NCBI RefSeq assembly: GCF_014189455.1
Contig: NZ_CP050296.1
Location: forward strand, 434,001-498,000
Direction of reading: 5' to 3'
From: Mesorhizobium huakuii
GTDB taxonomy: Bacteria > Pseudomonadota > Alphaproteobacteria > Rhizobiales > Rhizobiaceae
Length of the DNA: 64,000 bases
Part shown: positions 48,164-56,214 of the stretch, in pieces
Numbering within the stretch: the stretch's first letter is position 1
Layout: every line of letters begins with the position of its first letter
Notes under the pieces: generated by a model
Seen by the model: the letters and a program-made list of their open reading frames with translations, nothing else
Told to the model about the DNA's origin: nothing
Database searches by the model: none
Position numbers and translations under genes: made by a program

Positions 48164-48589
48164 TCACGCCCTGCCCGGCCAGCCAACGCTCAGCGCCAGC
48201 GTCCGTCCCGGTCCGTGGACGGCGGCGAAGAGCAGGCCGGCCAGGAACGAAAAATGGTCGACGAAGAAGCCGAACTCGGCCTGGTTACCGGCCCAGTGGC
48301 TGGGGCCGTGGAAGGCAAAGCCCAGGAACAGCACATAGGCCGCCGCGACAAGAGCCGCCTGGGTGAAGAAGGCGCCGCTCAGGAAACACAGCACCAGCGC
48401 CACCTCCAGGATCGCCGCGCACCAGGCAAGGAAGAGCGGGAAGGGAAAGCCGGCGGCGGCGATGAACCCCGCGGTGGCACCCATGCCCATGAATTTGAAG
48501 GTCACCGCCATCAGGAAGACGGCGGCGAAGATCAGGCGGGCGATGAGAAGGGCCGCGGTCTGCCACGGCGATTGAGTGATGTCCGGCAT
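48164..48589 (-). CDS. DoxX-family membrane protein
   Basis: A 141-aa protein with four TM helices (residues about 15-32, 45-65, 70-92, 108-128). The first helix and loop (LIARLIFAAVFLMAVTFKFMG) and ILEVALVLCFLSG are typical DoxX. Function is unclear (thiol/quinone-linked redox in some members). ATG 48589 opens MPDITQSPW. Convergent with 47850-48155. Confidence 0.82.
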   Translation of the reverse strand: MPDITQSPWQTAALLIARLIFAAVFLMAVTFKFMGMGATAGFIAAAGFPFPLFLAWCAAILEVALVLCFLSGAFFTQAALVAAAYVLFLGFAFHGPSHWAGNQAEFGFFVDHFSFLAGLLFAAVHGPGRTLALSVGWPGRA

Positions 48590-48819
48590 GCTGTCTCTCC
48601 AGGGTTTGCAATGGATGTCGACCCAAGGACGAGCGACCGTGCGCAGTTCCGACACCGGCTTGGAATTTTTTGCACGAAAGCGATGCCGCTCCGGATATCG
48701 GCACCGGTCTGGCGCGCACGGACAGGACGCCGTCGCCGGGCCTGAAACCTTGCCGCGACCTGCCCCGAAAGCTACCCTCACAAAGGGGCGCTTGATCAGT
48801 TTATGAGGAGAGCCAGCAT

Positions 48820-49188
48820 ATGGCGACGGTCCGGTATCTCGTCAGCGATGTCGAGTTGGCGATAGCATTTTACACGAAGCATCTGGGTTTCGTGCTGCAG
48901 CAGCAGTTCGGTCCGGCGATGGCCATCCTCAGGCGCGATGACCTGACGCTCTGGCTTGCCGGCCCGATGGCGTCGGCGGCGCGGCCGATGCCGGATGGCC
49001 GGACGCCGGAACCGGGCGGATGGAACCGCATCGTGCTGGAGGTGGAGGACCTGCCGGCGCTGGCCGCCCGGATGCGCGAGGCCGGCGTGCCGTTCCGCAA
49101 CGAGATTGTCGACGGCCCCGGCGGCCGCCAGATCCTTTGCGAGGACCCGTCCGGCAACGTCGTCGAGCTTTTTGAACCAAGAGCATGA
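48820..49188 (+). CDS. VOC/glyoxalase-family protein
   Basis: A 122-aa single-domain VOC protein: VRYLVSDVELAIAFYTKHLGF at the start, and FRNEIVDGPGGRQILCEDPSGNVVELFEP at the end with the usual metal-ligand Glu in VELFEP. RBS GAGGAGAG. Members are dioxygenases, glyoxalases or resistance proteins; no substrate can be named. Confidence 0.88.
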   Translation: MATVRYLVSDVELAIAFYTKHLGFVLQQQFGPAMAILRRDDLTLWLAGPMASAARPMPDGRTPEPGGWNRIVLEVEDLPALAARMREAGVPFRNEIVDGPGGRQILCEDPSGNVVELFEPRA

Positions 49189-49328
49189 CCCCTCCCCGAA
49201 ATCCGTTCGCTTGCCTCGGCTTGCGCCTTGGCGCTGTCGGCGCGGCGCATCCGCGCCGGTGAAATCGGATTATTTCGGTTTGCCGGCTGATGGTATGATC
49301 GCTCTCGCCCACGGGGAGGGAATCAAAC

Positions 49329-49520
49329 ATGGCCAAGGCCTTGACCATCGGCGCGCCGCAGCATCCGGCGATGAGCGCCGCCTATGAACAGCACTGCCGG
49401 GAGATGCTCGTCCCCCATCTCGACGCGCTGCTCGACAAGGTCGAGGCCGCCGGCTGGGATCGCGGCCAGGCCGCGTCGGCGCTCATGTACCTCGCCGCCA
49501 GGCGGCTGACGCCAGCCTGA
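49329..49520 (+). CDS. Small hypothetical protein
   Basis: A 63-aa helical protein (MAKALTIGAPQHPAMSAAYEQHCREML...; GWDRGQAASALMYLAARRL). GGGGAGGGAATCAAAC precedes the ATG. Typical of short conserved rhizobial proteins of unknown function. Confidence 0.55.
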   Translation: MAKALTIGAPQHPAMSAAYEQHCREMLVPHLDALLDKVEAAGWDRGQAASALMYLAARRLTPA

Positions 49521-49685
49521 GGTCGGTGCCGGGCCTTGGGCCGAGGCGTTCACGAACAATTAATGATCCTGAAACTTGTCCGTAACCAGCAACGTGGTAT
49601 CGTTAGCTGGGGCTAATGCACAGGTCCGTCCTGTGCAGCAATTTGGGTGGGTTGGGTTTTGGGCGCGAGCGTCAAGTTCGGGACG

Positions 49686-49895
49686 ATGTCCTATATGGTC
49701 GGGTCTCCGGTCCTCGAGTGCAGCGGTTGCGGCGGCACCGGGCAGGTTTTCCAATGCCCGCGCTGGACACGCTCCAACGGCCTTTGCTGTCCTGCCGGCA
49801 CCCACCAGCGCGGCTGTCCCGGCGCCAGCGCGCCTTGCGCCGATTGCGGCGAGACCGACCGGCACGGCGCCGGCCTGGCCCCTGCATCGGCCTGA
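49686..49895 (+). CDS. Cys-rich small protein, possible zinc-binding
   Basis: A 69-aa ORF with nine Cys, including CSGCGGTGQVFQC (DnaJ-zinc-finger-like CxxCxGxG) and CADCGETDRHG. The regular Cys spacing is unlikely by chance, but the upstream SD is weak (GGGAC) and the GC-rich antisense frames are also open. Confidence 0.35.
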   Translation: MSYMVGSPVLECSGCGGTGQVFQCPRWTRSNGLCCPAGTHQRGCPGASAPCADCGETDRHGAGLAPASA

Positions 49896-50036
49896 AAGCC
49901 TGCAATCCGCGTCGGGCAGGCTTCTGTCCGCCACCTGCCATGGAACCAGTAGCGCCGATCGCTGTTATGTCTGATCGCGGCATCCTATATAGCGATGTCC
50001 GCACGACCGTGCGGCTCACAGAAAGCGAGGTCCGCC

Positions 50037-50216
50037 ATGCCCGACGATAAATCCAAGATCAAGCAGGACCGCAAGCTGGTTTCGAGCGAGGAGACCTACG
50101 AGGTCGCCGCCTTCGCGCGCAAATACGGCATCCCGCAGAGCGAAGCCCAGACCATCATCAAGCGCTATGGCCCGTCGCGCAAGAAGCTCGACAACCACAT
50201 GGCCGCGCGCGGATAG
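50037..50216 (+). CDS. DUF3606 small protein
   Basis: A 59-aa protein: MPDDKSKIKQDRKLVSSEETYEV, then FARKYGIPQSEAQTIIKRYGPSRKKL. This is the DUF3606 pattern (DKSK..D..rv...E.YEV..wa.k.gvs...l...v...G.s). Very common in rhizobia; function unknown. Confidence 0.85.
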   Translation: MPDDKSKIKQDRKLVSSEETYEVAAFARKYGIPQSEAQTIIKRYGPSRKKLDNHMAARG

Positions 50217-50428
50217 CAGCCGCGAGCCGCAACCATTTCGCCGTTATGGCGTTGAAGGATGCTGCGGGCCGCGTCGGCCCGGTTGGTGCTGCCAGCCGGG
50301 CTCGGCGGTACGATGGACAGGATGTCTTTTCCTGGTTTCTGGCCAACGAAATGGCAGATGAGCCTCTGTCCCGCCCGACCCGTAGCGTGCCAGACTGACG
50401 AGAGCCAGACCGAGGGAGGGCCGCGATC

Positions 50429-50884
50429 ATGTCCGACACCACACGCAGGACCGGCAGTTGCCTGTGCGGCGGCGTGCAGTTCGTCGTCACCGGCCAGCCG
50501 ATACGGGTCGGCCTCTGCCATTGCAAGGATTGCCGCAAGGCGGGCGGCTCGGTCTATTCGGCCTTCGCCATCTGGCCGCGCGATGCCTTCGAGACATCGG
50601 GCGAAGTCGCCAGCTACGGCACGCGCAGCTTCTGCCCGACCTGCGGCGGCCGCGTCACCTGGATCGGCGACGACGAGGTCGAGGTGATGCTTGGCAGCCT
50701 CGATGTCGCGCCGACCGACCTGGAGCCGCAATATGAATTGTGGACCGGCCGCCGCGAGACCTGGCTGCATGCCTTGCCCGGCACCGAACAGTTCGAACAT
50801 GACCGGCCCCTTGACGGGCCAGCCTCGGAAGACGCCGTTCCGCCGCCGCCGCGATCTTTGTCGGATGCCGTCGCCCACGATTGA
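50429..50884 (+). CDS. GFA/CENP-V family zinc protein
   Basis: A 151-aa protein with the GFA zinc ligands: GSCLCGGVQF, LCHCKDCRKAGGS and FCPTCGGRV. The family covers glutathione-dependent formaldehyde-activating enzyme and S-(hydroxymethyl)glutathione synthase-like proteins; most members have unknown substrates. GAGGGAGG lies 12 nt before the ATG. Confidence 0.9.
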   Translation: MSDTTRRTGSCLCGGVQFVVTGQPIRVGLCHCKDCRKAGGSVYSAFAIWPRDAFETSGEVASYGTRSFCPTCGGRVTWIGDDEVEVMLGSLDVAPTDLEPQYELWTGRRETWLHALPGTEQFEHDRPLDGPASEDAVPPPPRSLSDAVAHD

Positions 50885-51003
50885 AAATTGATCTTTCGGG
50901 CCTGGAACCCTCCCCTGCCGGCGGCGTTATCCGGCGCCCCTTGTGAGTGCGTTGTTTCATAACCGCTGTTCACTGCCGGGGCGACGTGCCACGGAGACTT
51001 CAG

Positions 51004-51240
51004 TTGAACGACAAGATGTTCCCCCGACCGATCCGCCTGAAATTCGCCCCCGAGCGGGAGCGCGTTGTGCGCAGCGCCTGGGAGGGGCTGGAATGCCTCG
51101 GCGACTGGCCGGCCGGCCGGGGCCGGCGATACCGGGCAGCATTGCGCAGTTGCCGCGACGCGCTCGACGGCTGGACGCCACCGGAAAAGGCGATGCGGGC
51201 GATGATCGACGCCGCACGCGAAGCCCACATCCTCCAATAG
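51004..51240 (+). CDS. DUF982 protein
   Basis: A 78-aa protein from TTG 51004 (GGAGA 6 nt upstream); ATG 51016 is the alternative. Core RVVRSAWEGLECLGDWPAGRGRRYRAALRSCRDALDGWTPPEKAMRAM matches DUF982 (W....P.rgp.y..A...C..al.g......A...F/M). Followed 11 nt later by a second DUF982 gene. Confidence 0.82.
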   Translation: MNDKMFPRPIRLKFAPERERVVRSAWEGLECLGDWPAGRGRRYRAALRSCRDALDGWTPPEKAMRAMIDAAREAHILQ

Positions 51241-51251
51241 CGGGAAATCCA

Positions 51252-51497
51252 ATGGCCGATGTGATGCTGTCGACACCAATGCGGATCAAGCCGCATGGCT
51301 CGGACACGATCCGCGAGGTGACGACGCTTCAAGACGCCAGTGAAATCCTGATCGACTGGCCGCATGCCAGCCGCGACCCTTTCTACCAGGCGGCGCGCGA
51401 GAAGATCGAGGCGGCGCTGGAAAACAAGGACGGCACGGCTCAGGCACAGGAGGCCTTCACGGCGCTCTGCGATCACGCCGGCCTGCTGGTCCGCTGA
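51252..51497 (+). CDS. DUF982 protein, second tandem member
   Basis: An 81-aa protein (MADVMLSTPMRIKPHGSDTIREVTTLQDASEILIDWPHASRDPFYQAAREKIEAAL...). Same small fold with the IL.DWP......Y..A...IE.AL pattern. Probably co-transcribed with the preceding gene. DUF982 proteins are rhizobial and uncharacterised. Confidence 0.78.
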   Translation: MADVMLSTPMRIKPHGSDTIREVTTLQDASEILIDWPHASRDPFYQAAREKIEAALENKDGTAQAQEAFTALCDHAGLLVR

Positions 51498-51633
51498 TCG
51501 TGACCGCCGGCCGGCGCCCCGGCCCCTCTATTGGCGACAAAAGGGTTGGCCCCTTGTCCCGGCGGCATGACGCCTCGGCCGCTATGCGTAGCGGAGGCGC
51601 CATGGAAACGGTCCTGACGGGCCGGCGCCCGGG

Positions 51634-51804
51634 TCAGCGGGATGTCCCCTCGCCCTTGTCGGTCGGAGGAACAGGCGGATCGGTCCTTTGCGGGCACGCC
51701 TCGTAGCGGTGGTCGCGGCCGCCGCAGAAAGAACAGCACATGGCCTCACGGTCTTCGTTACCGGGCCACCATTGCGGCGTTTCGTAAGGCTTCCTGCTGT
51801 CCAT
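51634..51804 (-). CDS. Small CCSFCGGRDH-type protein
   Basis: A 56-aa ORF, MDSRKPYETPQWWPGNEDRE, then CCSFCGGRDHRYEACPQR, a CxxC...H...C arrangement that could bind one zinc. No clear SD. Family unknown. Confidence 0.35.
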   Translation of the reverse strand: MDSRKPYETPQWWPGNEDREAMCCSFCGGRDHRYEACPQRTDPPVPPTDKGEGTSR

Positions 51805-51933
51805 GACCAGCAATGCGCGACACGTGGTTTGGTTGCGTCTTGCCCTGCGCAACGCGCGGGCTGTCGCGGAACCGGCGGACAGATGGCGGGTTTTGTGGAA
51901 CAATGAGGCTGCGTCAAAACCAAGAGAACCGTC

Positions 51934-52230
51934 ATGTCCGCTCGCCTTCGAATCCTGTCGATGACCTTGGCCACCGTGCTTGCGGCGACCGGTCTGGCCG
52001 AGGCCCGGCCCGACAGCCGCAGCATCAGCTGCGCCGGGATCCAGGCCATGATCCAGAGCCATCGCGCCGTGGTGCTGACCACCGGCCCGAACACCTATGA
52101 CCGCTATGTCAGGCAGTTCGGCAATGAATGCGACTGGCCGGAAGTGCCGATGTCGGCCTATATCCCGGCCCGCGACGGGCACTGCCCGGTTTACCGCTGC
52201 GAAGAGCCGGTCAACAACTTCCCGAATTGA
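51934..52230 (+). CDS. Exported hypothetical protein
   Basis: A 98-aa protein with signal peptide (LRILSMTLATVLAATGLAEA, cleavage after AEA) and four Cys in the mature part (SISCAG; NECDW; HCPVYRCEEP), probably two disulfides. The pattern RSISCAGIQAMIQSHRAVVLTTGPNTYDRYV is common in rhizobial periplasmic small proteins of unknown role. Confidence 0.75.
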   Translation: MSARLRILSMTLATVLAATGLAEARPDSRSISCAGIQAMIQSHRAVVLTTGPNTYDRYVRQFGNECDWPEVPMSAYIPARDGHCPVYRCEEPVNNFPN

Positions 52231-52267
52231 CGCCTAGCCGTACTGACGGCATAACCATCCGAGCTTC

Positions 52268-52341
52268 TCCCGCTTCGTCTAATGGTAGGACAGCGCCCTT
52301 TGAAGGCGTGAATCGTGGTTCGAGCCCATGAGCGGGAACCA
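52268..52341 (+). tRNA. tRNA-Gln (anticodon TTG)
   Basis: Acceptor stem TCCCGCT/AGCGGGA, D-arm GTCTAATGGTAGGAC, anticodon arm GCGCC-CTTTGAA-GGCGT with TTG at positions 34-36, T-arm CGTGG-TTCGAGC-CCATG, and encoded ACCA end. All arms pair, with G-T pairs in the anticodon and T stems. The accessory, IS-rich stretch begins right after its 3' end. Confidence 0.9.
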
Positions 52342-52360
52342 ACATTTTCAATCAGTTAGC

Positions 52361-52627
52361 TTATTTCGTTTCCGAATTGTCCAATTTCTGGCCAATACGC
52401 GACTGATGGCGTCCCTGGTCATCTTCCGAAAGAAGGTCCACTGGCCTAACATTAAGCGCTTGGGAAATCTGCCAGAGCGTGATCACCGTCGGGTTTCTCT
52501 TCCCCATTTCCAGCCCGCTGACATAGGCGCGGTCGACGCCCATCCGCTCCGCCACCTCGTGCTGAGTTAGACCCGCTGCCGTGCGGCAGCGCTTCACGTT
52601 CTTCGCAACGAGCTGACGCATGTCCAT
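52361..52627 (-). CDS. XRE-family transcriptional regulator
   Basis: An 88-aa HTH_3 protein: NVKRCRTAAGLTQHEVAERMGVDRAYVSGLEMGKRNPTVITLWQISQAL. The recognition helix region is DRAYVSGLE. Divergent from the SEL1-repeat gene, with a long palindrome between them, so it probably represses both promoters. Ends 20 nt after the tRNA. Confidence 0.9.
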   Translation of the reverse strand: MDMRQLVAKNVKRCRTAAGLTQHEVAERMGVDRAYVSGLEMGKRNPTVITLWQISQALNVRPVDLLSEDDQGRHQSRIGQKLDNSETK

Positions 52628-52646
52628 CAGGCATGCGTGGCGAATT

Positions 52647-52677
52647 GTGCACTTTAGTGCGACGCACTATAGTGCAC
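52647..52677. promoter_or_regulatory. Palindromic operator in the xre/SEL1 intergenic region
   Basis: GTGCACTTTAGTGC - GAC - GCACTATAGTGCAC: 14-nt arms with one mismatch around a 3-nt centre. Each arm itself contains a GTGCAC and a TAGTGC block. It lies 20 nt upstream of the XRE start and 35 nt upstream of the SEL1 start, as expected for an autoregulatory site. Confidence 0.7.
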
Positions 52678-52711
52678 GCGTCAACATCAAACGCAATTCA
52701 GGGGGGCCGGA

Positions 52712-53931
52712 ATGTCCATTCTCGGTAAGTTAGTCTACGGGCTAGTGGGGCTAGCGCTCTTTGCTTCAACAGCGTTTTGCGCCGACGAGTTAGACGCAAG
52801 AAAACAGAATCTTGATCACGCTTTGAGCCTTTTTCAGGGGGCAACTATGTTGCAGCGCTGTCAATCATCAAGCCGATAGCCGAATCCGGCGATCCGAGGG
52901 CGCAAACTTACCTCGGCAAGATGCTTCTCGCGGGCCAAGGTGTTCCGAAAGATGTACCGGTGGCAATGGCGCTGTTGCACCGCGCAGCAGATCAGGATTA
53001 CCGCGAAGCGCAATTCATGCTTGGGGTGGCCTATGCAGCTGGGGAGCCTGCCGTTCCTGTGGACAACATCGAGGCCGTGAAATGGCTGATCTTAGCAAAA
53101 GCCCAGGATGGCCTCGCTTATAGCATGCTGACGCATCAGATGAGCGCTGAGGCCGTAGCAACGGCCACTGCGAGAGCTGCACTTTGGCGAGAAGATGCCG
53201 ACGGCAAAAAGGTGCAGGCGGCATTGGCCCTCGGAAACAGAAATGAAGTTTCTGATCTCACCCGCCTGGCCGATGAAGGCATTCCGCGTGCTCAATACGA
53301 GCTGGGCTGGTTATACACCGTCGGAGTGCCGGATGGCATTCCTTCCAAGATGGTCCCTGGGCTGACGGAATTTCAGCCGAACGATCGCAAGGCCGCTGAG
53401 CTATATCTTAGGGCGGCATTGCAGGGGTATCCACCTGCGCAATCGAGATTGGGTTCGATCCTGTACGAAGGAAAAGGATTGGCCGTTGACAAAGCTGAGG
53501 CTGCGAAATGGTTCGAGAAGGCAGCTGCACGCTCGGAACCTACCGCGATGATGGCGCTAGCGGATATGTTCGCAACAGGAGACGGTATCCCAGCGGATAA
53601 AAATCGCGCCATCACGTTGTATGGCCGCGCCGCAGCCAAAGGCAATGCGGGCGCCATGAAGGCGCTCGGGGAAAACTACGCGAATGGCCGGCTCACCGAG
53701 AGGGACAGCCAGCTGGCATATATGTGGCTTACTCTCGCCAGTCAGAAATACCGAAAAGAGCTTGTTGAGGTTTTTGCAAACGAGGCCGACGAGACCCGCC
53801 GTTCTTTGACTGAGCTGATGCCCCAATCCGAAGTAGAACTTGCCAAGCGTGCGGCAGACAGGTGTTTGAGGACAAACTATCAACAATGCGGGCGCTCGGG
53901 TTTCGTCGACTGGTTATGGGAGCTTCTATAG
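52712..53931 (+). pseudogene. SEL1-repeat exported protein, single-base frameshift
   Basis: ATG 52712 (after AGGGGGGCCGGA) opens a signal peptide (LVYGLVGLALFASTAFCA) and about 42 codons. At the G5 run 52837-52841 the frame must shift to continue as NYVAALSIIKPIAESGDPRAQTYLGKMLL and then several SEL1-like repeats (LLHRAADQDYREAQFMLGVAY; WFEKAAARSEPTAMMALADMF; YGRAAAKGNAGAMKALGENYANG) to 53931. Joined product about 406 aa, periplasmic, for protein-protein contacts. One missing G in a homopolymer could be a sequencing error or phase variation. Confidence 0.75.
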
Positions 53932-53986
53932 CCGTTGCGACATCAGCGCCGGACGTGACGGGCAAGGTCGGCTCCCGTCGCGCTTG

Positions 53987-55385
53987 GAGCTATGGCTGAA
54001 ACTGGGTGATGACGGTTTGAGAAGGGCGGCGTATCGAGGCGGGTGATGAAGCCTGCCAGAACCTCTCAAGGAGAGCGATACGCCATGAACGAGACTATCA
54101 ACATTGTTCGCCTTCGTCAGCCCGACGAAATCGATGATCCCCTGACGGATGTGCTTCGCACCGGCGCGCGCAAATTGCTGGCGCAGGCGATCGAGATGGA
54201 GGCCGAAGCGTTTCTTGCCGAGATGCGGGATCTCAAGCTTCCGGACGGACGTGACCGGCTGGTCCGGCACGGTCACGGGCCGGAGCGGAGCATCCAGACG
54301 GGGATCGGGGCGGTGCCCGTCAGCCGGGTGAAGGTCCGGGATCGCGGCGCGAACGGTGAAGCGGAGCGCATCCGTTTTTCCTCATCGATCCTGCCGAAAT
54401 GGGCGCGTCGGACACGAAGTCTGGATGCGCTTCTTCCCGTTCTCTATCTGCGCGGCATTTCGACGGGCGACTTTCAGGAAGCTCTGGCAGCTCTGTTGGG
54501 CAAGGAGGCGCCGAACCTCTCACCCTCGGTGATCACGCGACTGACGGCGGAGTGGGGCATCGAATACGATCGTTGGCAAAAGCGCGATCTTTCGGCGCGC
54601 CGCTATGTGTATGTGTGGGCGGACGGGGTCTACCTGCAGGCCCGGATGGAAGATCATGCCGAATGCATGCTGGTCCTGATCGGCGCCACGCCCGAGGGCA
54701 AGAAAGAGCTGCTCGGCTTCCAGACCGGCATTCGTGAGAGCGCACAGAGCTGGCGCGAGCTGCTGGTCGACGTCAAGCGTCGTGGCCTGCAGATCGCGCC
54801 CGATCTTGCCGTCGGCGACGGCGCGCTTGGCTTCTGGAAAGCGCTCGATGAGCTCCTTCCCGGCACCAAGCACCAGCGATGCTGGGTGCACAAGACAGCC
54901 AACGTGCTCAACAAGGTGCCGAAATCGGTGCAGGCCGCCATGAAGACGGACTTGCGCGAAATCTTTTCCGCCCCGAACCGAGCCTCAGCCGAGACGGCGA
55001 TTGCCGTCTTTGTCGAGAAATATGATGCGAAATACGGCAAGGCGGTCGACTGCCTGACCAAAGATCAGAATGCCTTGCTGGCGTTCTACGATTTCCCCGC
55101 CGAACATTGGGATCATCTGCGAACGTCCAATCCCATCGAGAGCGTCTTTGCGACCGTTCGCCATCGCACGGTGCGTACCAAGGGCTCACTCTCCTCGAAA
55201 ACCGCCAGGCTGATGGTCTTCAAGCTGGTCATGGCCGCGGCCAGGACGTGGCGACGACTGAAAGGACAAAATCAGTTGCCTAAACTCATCGCAGGTGCAA
55301 CGTTCCAGGATGGAATCGAGGTCATTGAACTGAAGCCGCAGAGCGCCGCTTGATCAGCCTCGTCACCCAAATTGCAGCATAGCTC
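53987..55385 (+). mobile_element. IS256-family insertion sequence
   Basis: About 1.4 kb, bounded by imperfect inverted repeats (left GAGCTATGGCTGAAACTGGGTGA; right, reversed, GAGCTATGCTGCAATTTGGGTGA) and flanked by a perfect 9-bp target duplication TCGCGCTTG at 53978-53986 and 55386-55394. The clean duplication shows a simple, fairly recent insertion. Confidence 0.9.
54085..55353 (+). CDS. IS256-family (mutator-type) transposase
   Basis: A 422-aa transposase, ATG 54085 after AAGGAGAG. Family features: DALLPVLYLRGISTGDFQEAL, first Asp in YVYVWADGVYLQAR, second in LAVGDGALGFWKAL, the HQRCWVHKTANVLNKVPK block, and the C-terminal TSNPIESVFATVRHRTVRTKG with the catalytic Glu. Intact. Confidence 0.95.
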   Translation: MNETINIVRLRQPDEIDDPLTDVLRTGARKLLAQAIEMEAEAFLAEMRDLKLPDGRDRLVRHGHGPERSIQTGIGAVPVSRVKVRDRGANGEAERIRFSSSILPKWARRTRSLDALLPVLYLRGISTGDFQEALAALLGKEAPNLSPSVITRLTAEWGIEYDRWQKRDLSARRYVYVWADGVYLQARMEDHAECMLVLIGATPEGKKELLGFQTGIRESAQSWRELLVDVKRRGLQIAPDLAVGDGALGFWKALDELLPGTKHQRCWVHKTANVLNKVPKSVQAAMKTDLREIFSAPNRASAETAIAVFVEKYDAKYGKAVDCLTKDQNALLAFYDFPAEHWDHLRTSNPIESVFATVRHRTVRTKGSLSSKTARLMVFKLVMAAARTWRRLKGQNQLPKLIAGATFQDGIEVIELKPQSAA

Positions 55386-55394
55386 TCGCGCTTG

Positions 55395-55704
55395 CGCGTC
55401 AGCGGTGTTGGCAATGCCGGCGAGCAGTCCGCGATCACGCCATAACGCCGTCCCGATAAATCGGCCACTGTGAGGCGCGGCGGACCTGTTTCCGCCTGGC
55501 CGGCGCCTTTTACCCCAACGCCCCCGCCCAACGAGGCGCCGGCCACCTTTCCAACATGCATCGGCCTAGGGCTAAAAGTCGAACAGGTCGTCCTTCACTT
55601 CGTCGAGCAAATCAGGAGTCTTGTTTCGCGGGTTGCTGCACGTCCTGTTGTCTTCATCACAATGAACGGCGACACGCGTGAGCCTCCGTGGGACACCTTC
55701 TCGC
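55395..55704. other. No gene seen
   Basis: 310 nt between the IS256 element and a small ORF. Antisense ORFs here have the LTRKRE-type composition that arises from common rhizobial intergenic repeats and are not taken as genes. Confidence 0.5.
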
Positions 55705-55884
55705 ATGGAAAGATCAGTAGGCCTTTACCGATGCCCGGGAAGCCCGCCCTTTGCCTGCATCCTGGAGAGCGGCAAATGCAGCTATATCGGCCAGGACGCC
55801 TACCGTTCCGGCGGCCACAAACCCGACTTTGACGCATTGCCGTGGGAATCTGAATACAGGGCCACAAAGCAAAAAACCAAATAG
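55705..55884 (+). CDS. Small Cys-containing hypothetical protein
   Basis: A 59-aa ORF (MERSVGLYRCPGSPPFACILESGKCSYIGQDAYRSGGHKPDFDALPWESEY...). Three Cys and a well-structured C-terminal G.KPDFDALPWE motif suggest a real conserved small protein. No SD of note; function unknown. Confidence 0.4.
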   Translation: MERSVGLYRCPGSPPFACILESGKCSYIGQDAYRSGGHKPDFDALPWESEYRATKQKTK

Positions 55885-56091
55885 GGAAACCCGCCGGGCG
55901 AAGACCCCAACCACCTCAAGCCCGGCGAGCCTACTACCTGATCAGGTACGCGATCAGGGCCGGATTTACCCGGTGAGGACTGCCCTGCAAGACGGAAGCC
56001 AATGACTCTTGTTCCAAATTGGGACGGGAGGAACCGATCCGTCGCCGGCTCTTTACCTTTATTCAATGCGCCTAATTTAGAGATTTAGTGC

Positions 56092-56214
56092 ATGCGCTTT
56101 TCACTTCTGCTCTTAGGCTGGGTGGCGTTCTGCTGTTGGGACTTTGCCACTAACGATGGCCGTTTCATCACCGGCCTTGGCACGCAGGTTGCCAAGCTGA
56201 TCAACTACTTCTAG
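56092..56214 (+). CDS. Small single-TM protein ending at the IS1380 junction
   Basis: A 40-aa protein (MRFSLLLLGWVAFCCWDFATNDGRFITGLGTQVAKLINYF) with an N-terminal hydrophobic helix. The stop TAG is part of the CTAG target site of IS1380 copy 1, so the element inserted exactly at its 3' end without altering the product. Similar short proteins are frequent in rhizobia. Confidence 0.55.
   Translation: MRFSLLLLGWVAFCCWDFATNDGRFITGLGTQVAKLINYF

Noticed and set aside
55322-55561. 79-aa minus-strand ORF over the IS256 right end
   Set aside because: Crosses the IS boundary, and its LTRKR-type composition arises from common intergenic repeats.
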